A DNA stretch of 64,000 nt from Pseudonocardia terrae (GTDB lineage: Bacteria; Actinomycetota; Actinomycetes; Mycobacteriales; Pseudonocardiaceae). Below, in pieces: positions 57,638 to 64,000 of this stretch. Both the position numbers and the translations under genes were made by a program. The notes beneath the pieces were generated by a model. That model worked only from the letters and a program-made list of their open reading frames with translations. It did not search any database and was not told the origin of the DNA. The DNA is taken from the NCBI RefSeq assembly GCF_021343995.1, contig NZ_JAJTTE010000004.1, positions 1 through 64,000 of the forward strand, in the 5' to 3' direction. The number at the start of each line of letters is the position of its first letter. Positions within the stretch are counted from its first letter, which is position 1.

Positions 57638-60600
57638 GTGACCAGCACCGAACGCGACCCCGCGTGGTCGGAGCGGCTGAACCCCCGCAACTGGAGCCTG
57701 GCCGCCAAGCTGGTGGCCGTGGGCCTCGTGCCCACCCTGCTGGCCCTGGTGCTGGGCGTGCTGCGCATCTCCGGCCAGGCGGGAGTGGCCGAGCAGCTGG
57801 GCCGGGACAACCACCTGCTCGAGATCCGGCAGGACGTCGCGGCCACGGCGCAGGCGCTGCAGGCCGAGCGCAACGGCGCCGTGCTGTTCGTCGCCGGCGG
57901 ACGCAAGGGCGACCGCGGCGCGCTCGCGGCGGCCGCGGCCGCCACCGACGCGAAGCTCGGCGAGGTGCGGTCGGCGCTGGCCGACCCCTCCCTGCTCGAC
58001 GCGAGCGGCACCACCGCGCTGCAGCAGGCCGAGGGCGGGTTCACCCAGCTCCCCGTGCTGCGCACGGACGTGGCGGGATCGCCGGCCGGGGTCGACGACG
58101 TCACCACCCGCTACACGACCATCGTCCAGCGGACGAACGTGCTGGAGCGGGCGCTGGTCCGCCAGGGCGAGACCACCTACGCCGGCGGCCTGGGCGACGC
58201 GCTGGTCGCGACCGGGCAGGCCCGCGAGGCGCTGGCCCTGCAGCACACGGTGCTGGCGGGCGCGATCTCCGCGGGCCGGCTGAGCGAGCAGGACAAGAGC
58301 GCCGTCACGGGCGCGTCCGCGGCGTTCGCCGCGGCCTTCGCGGACTACCAGGTGGGCCTCACGCCGGAGGAGTTCGCGCGCTACGGCAACTTCGCCACCG
58401 ACGGGGCCAACGTCGAGCTCGAGCGGCTGCGGACCCAGATCATGGCCACGCCGACCGACCGTCCCCTCCAGGCGGACCCGGCGGCCTGGGACGCCGCCTA
58501 CCAGCAGGCCGCCCAGGTCGTCGACCGTGCCGGTTCCGGCGTCGCCGACGAGCTGTCCGCCACCTCCTCGCAGGCGCAGGCGGACGCGAGCAACAAGGCC
58601 GGCGTCAACTCCGTGCTGCTCATGCTGGGCGTGCTGCTCGGCATCGCGATCATCGTGCTGCTCGCCCGCAGCCTGATCCGCTCGCTGCGCGTGCTGCGCC
58701 GCTCCGCCCTCGAGGTCGCCGAGCGCCGGCTCCCGCAGGCCGTCGAGAGCATGCGCTCCGGGCAGCCGCTCAACGCGCTGGTCGAGCCGGTGCCGCTCGC
58801 GGGCCGGGACGAGGTCGGCCAGGTGGCCCGCGCGTTCGACGCCGTGCACGGGCAGGCCATCCGCCTCGCCGCCGACCAGGCCGCGCTGCAGTCGAACGTG
58901 TCGAACATGTTCGTCAACCTCTCCCGCCGGTCGCAGGCGCTGGTCGAGCGCCAGCTGCAGCTGATCGAGCAGCTCGAGAGCAACGAGCAGGACCCGGACC
59001 AGCTGTCCAACCTCTTCCAGCTGGACCACCTCGCCACCCGTATGCGGCGCAACAGCGAGAACCTGCTGGTCCTCGCGGGCACCGACCTCGCGAAGCGCAA
59101 CGTCGCCCCGGTCCCGGTGGTCGACGTCCTCCGTGCCGCGGTGTCCGAGATCGAGCAGTACCAGCGTGTCGTCGTGCAGCCGCCGCCCGTGGCGACGGTC
59201 GCCGGGCGCGCCGCGAGCGACCTCGTCCACCTGCTGGCCGAGCTGCTCGACAACGCCACCAACTTCTCCCCGCCGGACTCGCAGGTCGTCATGAGCACGA
59301 CCCGGGCGGGCGACGGCTCGCTGCTCGTGGAGATCGCCGACCGCGGTGTCGGCATGGCGGAGCACGAGCTCGCCGAGGCCAACCAGCGCCTCTCCTCCCC
59401 GACCGCGGTCGACGTGTCGGCATCGCGCCGGATGGGTCTGTTCGTGGTCGGCCGCCTGGCCAACCGGCACGGGCTGGGCATCCGGCTCGGCGGTGGAATG
59501 ACGGGCGGCTCCGGCGGCCTCACCGCGTCGGTCACCGTGCCCGCCACGCTGGTCCCGACGGCCGAGCCGATCGACCGGCAGCAGCCGGCCCGCGCGGGCG
59601 TCGCTCCCGCGGTTCCCGCCGGGCAGGGCGCGTCCGCGTTCGGCGGCAGCCCGGCCGCCCCGGCCCCCGGCACCGTCCCGGCGCCGCGCCCGGGCAGCAA
59701 CGGCTCGGGCCAGCCCCGGTCGCTGTCCTCCCTGGTCGCCGGCGACGACGGACCGATGAACCCGGCCCCGGCACTCGGCAGCGGGCGACCGCCGTCGCCC
59801 CCGCTCAACGGGAAGGGCCTGCCGCAGCGCCGGCCCGGCGGCGTGCCCCCGCGGGACGGCTCCGGCCCGGACGACGGGTTCGACGCCTTCGGAACCGGGG
59901 CGACGCCTCCGGCCGGGCGCCGCGACGAGGCGGAGACGCCCGAGAGCACGAGCGAGACCACGGCGCCCTCGGACGCGCCCACCCGCGAGACCGGTCAGGA
60001 CGGCAGCGCGCCGACCGATGGCCGCAACCCGGAAGGGCCTGCCGGTCGGCAGGCTCTGGGTGCCCGGTCCGCCGGCCCGGAGCGCGGGCCGTGGCCGGTG
60101 GAGAGCCTGCGGCGCCCGCCGAACGGCTCCGCCGTGCCGACCCGTCCGACCAACGGGCACGCCCTCCACGGTGAGCGCCCGGCCGCCTCCGGCCCCGGCG
60201 ACCCGACCGCGCCGCCCAAGCGGACGCCGCGGGGCGGCACGTCTGGCGAGGCGACCGACCGCACCCGCCAGCAGGAGCGCCCGGCGGACCTGCCGGCCGG
60301 CGAGGAGCCGTCGCGTGGCGAGGCCCGGCGCGAGGGGCAGGACGACGCGCCGTCGACGGGCTCCGAGCGGCCCGGCGAGAAGCTCGGCCGGGGCGTGGCC
60401 GCGGCCGGGGCCGCGCTCGCCGGTGCGGCTGCGGGCCTCGCCGGTGCCGCGGGCCTGCGCAAGTCCGACAAGGACTCCGAGGACCACCGCGCGGGCAGCG
60501 ACTCGGACGACCGCACCCCGCCCGCGGGCTCGGCCTCCACGGACGACACCACCCCCGCCACGGGCACCTCGGCCGCAGCCGGGGCTCGCGACGCGGACGA

Positions 60601-63223
60601 CGCGGACGACGACGCGCCGCGACCCGACGCGGCCATCGCGAAGGCCGACGCGCCGGCGGTGACCGAGACCGACACCGACGGTGACGGCGACGCGGACGCG
60701 CCCGCCACCAGCCGGTTCCCGGTCGTCGGGACCGACGGTCCGCGGCCGGGCGCCTTCTCGCCGACCGCCGATGCGGCCACCACAGTGCCGTCCGCCGGTG
60801 CGCCCGAGGCGACCCGCACCACCGGTACGGACGCGCCCCGCGGGGGGACCGCGGCAAGCGCTGGTGCACACGGCCAGGGCTCCGCGGCCACGGGCAGCGC
60901 GCGCGCCGGCGCCGAGGCCGCCACGTCCGACACGAAGGCGGACGGCCGGTCCGAGGACGCCGCCGCCAGTGCCACTTCCGGTCCGGAGGCGACACGTACG
61001 GGCCTCACGGCCACCGGTACCGACGACTCCGTCGAGTCCCGCGGTCCCGCGCCCTCGGCGTCGGGCACCGACACCGCGAAGGGCACGGAGGAGTCCGGCA
61101 CCCAGGAGACCGGTACCGGCGAGAGCTCCACGAGCGACGGCGCGGCCCGCACCGGTGCCGCCTTCGCCGCGGGTTCGGCGGCCTTCGCCGGCATCGGCGG
61201 CATCCGCTCCGGGCGGACCGACGAGCCTGGAAAGGGCACGCGGCCCGAGGGCGCGTCCGACGAGCCGGCCGCCGACGCGGAGACGGCCACGGGCACTCCC
61301 GACACCGGCGCCGCGAGCAGCGCGGACACCAGCGCGGACGAGCGCACCGACAGCGCCACCGAGACCGCCGCTGCCGAGCCGGCCACCGACGCGAGCGGCG
61401 CGGACTCCGACTCCGGCACCTCCGCCGCGAGCGGCCGTCCGACGGGCGGGGCCATCCCGCCGACCGCGGCGGGCCTGCCGCGGCGCACGCCCGGCGTGAG
61501 CGGCGAGCAGCGGCCCACCCGGCCGCCGTCGGCGCTGCCGCGGCGCGACGAGGAGCCCGAGGCCCGGCCGGGGCATCGGGCCGCGGCGGCCTCCCGGGGC
61601 GCCACCGAGGGCTCCGAGCTGCCGCGTCGCACGCCGAACGGCGAGCGCCCCGGTCAGCCCCCGGCTGCCGGCCTCGACGGGTCGCAGGGGCTGCCCCGGC
61701 GCACCCCGGGCACTCCCGGCCCCACCTCCAACGGCGACCGACCCGGTCAGGCTCCGGCCGCGGGCGTCGAGGGCTCGCAGGGGCTGCCCCGGCGCACCCC
61801 GGGCACTCCCGGCCCGACCTCCAACGGTGACCGGCCCGGTCAGGCTCCGGCTACCGGCGTCGAGGGCTCGCAGGGGCTCCCCCGGCGCACCCCGGGCACC
61901 GCGCCCGGCCGGCCCACGAGCTACCCGACGGGCCCGGGGGGCCTGCCCCAGCGTCGGCCCGCCCGCCCGACGTCGGCGTCCTCCGAGGGCACGGAGGCCC
62001 TCTTCTCGGCTTCCACGCCCGCCGACTCGAGCAGCACCGGCCAGCTGCGCCGCCCCGGCGGCTTCGAGTCGCGGACGCCATTGACCCGCCAGTCCGGCAT
62101 CAACGGCGTCCCGAAGAGCAACCGCACCCCCGGCCGCAACGAGACGGCGCCGACCGACGCGGACACCGCGAGTGGCGCCGTCACCCCCGGCGTGGAGCAG
62201 ACCGGCGGCACCCCTGCCGCGCCGGCGGCGGGGACCACCGGCCAGGGCCCGGCGGTGCAGGACCCGGCCCAGGGCCGGGCGACCCAGAGCCCGACCGGCA
62301 CGACGGCTCAGGGCCCAACGCCCCAGGGCCCGGCGAGCCCCGCGGCCCCGTACCCCGCCGGCCCGTACCGCAACGGCGGCGCCATCGCCTACGGCACCGG
62401 CACCCCCGGCGCACCGGGCGTGCCCCCCGACTCGGCCTCGGGCCTGCCGATCCGCCGCCCGAGCCCCGGCCCGAACGTCGGCGGCGCGAACGGCACCGGT
62501 ACGGACCGCACGAGCACGAACGGCACGGGTCAGAACGGCACGGGCGGCACCGGCCCGGCCGGGAACGGGAACGGCTCCAACCCGACCGGCACCGGCCCGG
62601 GCACCCCGGCCGCCCAGGGCCCCGCCGCCCCCCTCGGCGCCGCGCCGGCCGACCCGACCGCCCCTGCCGGCGGCCCGGACGAGTCGGCCGAGGGCCCGTC
62701 CCGCTTCGACCTCGGCCAGACCACACCGATCTTCGAGGAGATCGCGTCGGCCTGGTTCCGCTCGAACCGCGACGTCCCGGTCCGCTGGACGGACGGCGAG
62801 GGTGCCGCGGACGCGCGGGGGACGTCCGGCGGGTCCGCCGGCGACCCCCTCCGGTCCACGGAGCGCCCGGCCGGCGGCAACAGCGGGTTCGCCACGGCGG
62901 CGGACGAGGGCTGGCGGGTCGCCGACGCGACCGCGGCGGCCACGGCGGCCGAGTCCGAGCGCGGCGCGAGCGAGACCACGGAGGCCGGGCTGCCGAAACG
63001 CAGGCCCCGCGCGCGGCTCGTCCCGGGCAGCGCGGCAGGATCCGCGGTACTGGCTCCACCGTCGGGGCCGGCGCGCAACGCCGAGGCCATCCGTGGCCGT
63101 CTGGCGAGTTACCAGCAGGGCGTCCGGCAGGGCCGGGAGAGCCGGCTGCGCCGTCAGTCGGCGGTGGGCGGCACGGGCACCGGGCAGACCCGGAGCACGA
63201 CCGAGCAGGACGAGGAGAAGTGA
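57638..63223 (+). CDS. giant conservon sensor-kinase-like protein (CvnA type)
   Basis: An 1861-residue protein. It has a transmembrane helix at about 24-44, an extracellular nitrate-sensor-like (NIT) domain to about 320, a second helix [20 protein letters not shown] near 325, a HAMP domain to about 410 and a helical dimer region ([13 protein letters not shown]). The ATPase domain has N-box [14 protein letters not shown] near 533, EIADRGVGM near 567 and [11 protein letters not shown]. Normal CvnA proteins have a tail of a few hundred residues. Here about 1,050 low-complexity residues intervene before the conserved end motifs [14 protein letters not shown] (near 1690) and [20 protein letters not shown]. 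Three 31-residue repeats lie near 1335-1425. Whether it phosphorylates anything is unknown. Confidence 0.85.
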   Translation: MTSTERDPAWSERLNPRNWSLAAKLVAVGLVPTLLALVLGVLRISGQAGVAEQLGRDNHLLEIRQDVAATAQALQAERNGAVLFVAGGRKGDRGALAAAAAATDAKLGEVRSALADPSLLDASGTTALQQAEGGFTQLPVLRTDVAGSPAGVDDVTTRYTTIVQRTNVLERALVRQGETTYAGGLGDALVATGQAREALALQHTVLAGAISAGRLSEQDKSAVTGASAAFAAAFADYQVGLTPEEFARYGNFATDGANVELERLRTQIMATPTDRPLQADPAAWDAAYQQAAQVVDRAGSGVADELSATSSQAQADASNKAGVNSVLLMLGVLLGIAIIVLLARSLIRSLRVLRRSALEVAERRLPQAVESMRSGQPLNALVEPVPLAGRDEVGQVARAFDAVHGQAIRLAADQAALQSNVSNMFVNLSRRSQALVERQLQLIEQLESNEQDPDQLSNLFQLDHLATRMRRNSENLLVLAGTDLAKRNVAPVPVVDVLRAAVSEIEQYQRVVVQPPPVATVAGRAASDLVHLLAELLDNATNFSPPDSQVVMSTTRAGDGSLLVEIADRGVGMAEHELAEANQRLSSPTAVDVSASRRMGLFVVGRLANRHGLGIRLGGGMTGGSGGLTASVTVPATLVPTAEPIDRQQPARAGVAPAVPAGQGASAFGGSPAAPAPGTVPAPRPGSNGSGQPRSLSSLVAGDDGPMNPAPALGSGRPPSPPLNGKGLPQRRPGGVPPRDGSGPDDGFDAFGTGATPPAGRRDEAETPESTSETTAPSDAPTRETGQDGSAPTDGRNPEGPAGRQALGARSAGPERGPWPVESLRRPPNGSAVPTRPTNGHALHGERPAASGPGDPTAPPKRTPRGGTSGEATDRTRQQERPADLPAGEEPSRGEARREGQDDAPSTGSERPGEKLGRGVAAAGAALAGAAAGLAGAAGLRKSDKDSEDHRAGSDSDDRTPPAGSASTDDTTPATGTSAAAGARDADDADDDAPRPDAAIAKADAPAVTETDTDGDGDADAPATSRFPVVGTDGPRPGAFSPTADAATTVPSAGAPEATRTTGTDAPRGGTAASAGAHGQGSAATGSARAGAEAATSDTKADGRSEDAAASATSGPEATRTGLTATGTDDSVESRGPAPSASGTDTAKGTEESGTQETGTGESSTSDGAARTGAAFAAGSAAFAGIGGIRSGRTDEPGKGTRPEGASDEPAADAETATGTPDTGAASSADTSADERTDSATETAAAEPATDASGADSDSGTSAASGRPTGGAIPPTAAGLPRRTPGVSGEQRPTRPPSALPRRDEEPEARPGHRAAAASRGATEGSELPRRTPNGERPGQPPAAGLDGSQGLPRRTPGTPGPTSNGDRPGQAPAAGVEGSQGLPRRTPGTPGPTSNGDRPGQAPATGVEGSQGLPRRTPGTAPGRPTSYPTGPGGLPQRRPARPTSASSEGTEALFSASTPADSSSTGQLRRPGGFESRTPLTRQSGINGVPKSNRTPGRNETAPTDADTASGAVTPGVEQTGGTPAAPAAGTTGQGPAVQDPAQGRATQSPTGTTAQGPTPQGPASPAAPYPAGPYRNGGAIAYGTGTPGAPGVPPDSASGLPIRRPSPGPNVGGANGTGTDRTSTNGTGQNGTGGTGPAGNGNGSNPTGTGPGTPAAQGPAAPLGAAPADPTAPAGGPDESAEGPSRFDLGQTTPIFEEIASAWFRSNRDVPVRWTDGEGAADARGTSGGSAGDPLRSTERPAGGNSGFATAADEGWRVADATAAATAAESERGASETTEAGLPKRRPRARLVPGSAAGSAVLAPPSGPARNAEAIRGRLASYQQGVRQGRESRLRRQSAVGGTGTGQTRSTTEQDEEK
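61640..61905. repeat. 93-bp tandem repeats in the conservon kinase gene
   Basis: TCGCAGGGGCT recurs at 61682, 61775 and 61868, exactly 93 bases apart. The encoded 31-residue unit contains [20 protein letters not shown]. Copies differ at only a few third positions, so the expansion is recent. Confidence 0.9.
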
Positions 63224-63294
63224 TGATCGGGCAGGAGGCCGCACGGGCGGCCATCGGCACCGGCCCGACCGACGTCGAGGAGGCCGCGGCGTGA
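63223..63294 (+). CDS. possible 23-residue linking ORF in the conservon
   Basis: ATG 63223 overlaps the kinase TGA, and the TGA of this frame (63292-63294) overlaps the GTG of the roadblock gene (GTGA). The product would be [20 protein letters not shown] followed by AAA. A GAGGAG site precedes it. Codons mostly end in G or C. It may serve to carry ribosomes across the gap rather than make a useful peptide. Confidence 0.4.
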   Translation: MIGQEAARAAIGTGPTDVEEAAA

Positions 63295-63713
63295 CCGCAC
63301 CACAGACCCAGCCCAGCCGGTTCGGATGGCTGGTCACCAACTTCGCGGAGAAGGTCCCCGGGGTCGCGCACGCGATCGTGGTCTCCGCCGACGGGCTGCT
63401 GCTCACGGCGTCGGACCGGCTCCCCCGCGACCGCGCCGACCAGCTGGCCGCGGTGGCGTCCGGCCTGGTCAGCCTGACCCAGGGCGCGGCGCGCTGCTTC
63501 GACGCGGGCGGCGTGGTGCAGACCGTCGTGGAGATGGACCGCGGGATCGTCCTGCTCATGTCCATCAGCGACGGCTCGTGCCTGGCCGTGCTCGCGTCGC
63601 CGAGCTGCGACATCGGCCTGATCGGCTACGAGATGACGCTGCTGGTCGACCGCGTCGGGCAGCTGCTCACCCCGGAGCTGCGCGCCGAGCTGCAGGGCTC
63701 CTTCGGGCCCTGA
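63291..63713 (+). CDS. roadblock/LC7-domain protein (CvnB type)
   Basis: A 140-residue roadblock/LC7 protein, the second conservon component, thought to regulate the small GTPase CvnD. The fold is visible as [40 protein letters not shown] and [20 protein letters not shown], ending in a helix ELRAELQGS. Start is GTG 63291, coupled to the preceding frame. Confidence 0.92.
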   Translation: MTAPQTQPSRFGWLVTNFAEKVPGVAHAIVVSADGLLLTASDRLPRDRADQLAAVASGLVSLTQGAARCFDAGGVVQTVVEMDRGIVLLMSISDGSCLAVLASPSCDIGLIGYEMTLLVDRVGQLLTPELRAELQGSFGP

Positions 63714-63792
63714 GGGCCCGGCTCCGGATCCCCGCGCGTCGACCCCATGTCCATCCGTCCACGAACGACCGGCACGAGGCAGGTGAGCTTTC

Positions 63793-64000
63793 ATGACCAG
63801 CGGTCCCGATGACGCACCGCGTCAGCAGGAGCCGACGTTCGCCGACGTGATGAACGGGTTCAGTCTCGACTCGGGGCGCCCGCGCAAGCGCCGCCGGTGG
63901 GGGCGCCGGAGGGGCGAGGAGGCCGGACGGCAGGAGGCCGCGCAGGCCCCGCCGCCGGCGGCGTACCCGCCCACGCCGCCCCCCGGCCCGGTCCCCAACG
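63793..64000 (+). CDS. DUF742 protein (CvnC type), cut by window edge
   Basis: The first 69 residues, beginning MTSGPDDAPRQQEPTFADVM, are visible, with a basic segment RPRKRRRWGRRRG and a Pro-rich stretch. The conserved DUF742 part lies beyond the edge, so the name rests on its position after the roadblock gene. GAGGTGAGC precedes the ATG. The GTPase gene cvnD is expected next. Confidence 0.6.
   Translation, partial: MTSGPDDAPRQQEPTFADVMNGFSLDSGRPRKRRRWGRRRGEEAGRQEAAQAPPPAAYPPTPPPGPVPN

Noticed and set aside
57602..63613. 2003-residue open frame antisense to the conservon
   Set aside because: Composition is Arg/Gly/Ala-rich with no motif, while the plus strand has clear kinase domains.

Overview
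The window is GC-rich actinobacterial DNA. The best fit is the Pseudonocardiaceae, probably Pseudonocardia. I base this on a mycofactocin cluster beside an NDMA-dependent methanol dehydrogenase, many GTG starts, leaderless-looking promoters, a gene block with the same order as the def-to-groEL2 region of Mycobacterium tuberculosis, a conservon at the right edge, and several families of short dispersed repeats. No species can be proven from the sequence alone.

Layout. 1-6.2 kb: molybdate uptake (modA, modB, modC plus an HTH-TOBE regulator), an acyl-CoA dehydrogenase, and molybdenum cofactor genes moaA and moaD. 6.2-11.4 kb: a FUSC-type membrane protein, a P1-family (DmpA/NylC-like) hydrolase and an alpha/beta hydrolase. 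11.5-16.3 kb: a form II CoxSLM molybdenum hydroxylase with a CoxG-like protein. 16.5-27.6 kb: mycofactocin genes mftF, mftE, two OYE/FadH-type oxidoreductases, mftC, mftB and mftA. A phosphodiesterase gene and a Uma2 remnant interrupt them, and a DUF952-GNAT gene diverges from mftA. 27.7-32 kb: methanol dehydrogenase, then a MoxR ATPase and VWA protein pair with histidine-rich tracts. 32-35.7 kb: a broken alcohol dehydrogenase, a probable MftM methyltransferase, a VOC protein, a CMD protein and a double ABM-like protein. 35.8-39.6 kb: a second form II CoxLSM enzyme. 39.7-41 kb: thiD and a Ddn/Fqr-like F420 protein.

41.2-52 kb: a cytoplasmic HtrA-like protease, def, a DUF3263 gene, a LytR_C protein, a Cdc48-like ATPase, pssA, psd, moeA and groEL with two CIRCE operators. 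52-55.4 kb: small membrane proteins and a DUF559 gene set inside arrays of short palindromic repeats. 55.4-57.1 kb: an XPB-type helicase. 57.6-64 kb: a conservon with a giant sensor-kinase-like protein, a possible 23-residue linking ORF, a roadblock protein and the start of a DUF742 protein that runs off the edge.

Two physiological themes join the genes. One is molybdenum: uptake, cofactor synthesis (moaA, moaD, moeA) and two Mo hydroxylases. The other is mycofactocin-linked alcohol oxidation: peptide, maturation enzymes, glycosyltransferase, probable methyltransferase and methanol dehydrogenase. No mftD is present in the window. The most unusual material is the repeat DNA. One family has entered the reading frame of a mycofactocin-associated oxidoreductase at two sites. 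A second brackets a DUF559 gene so that start and stop codons coincide with the repeat ends. A third forms a regular 41-42 bp-spaced array beside a decayed gene.
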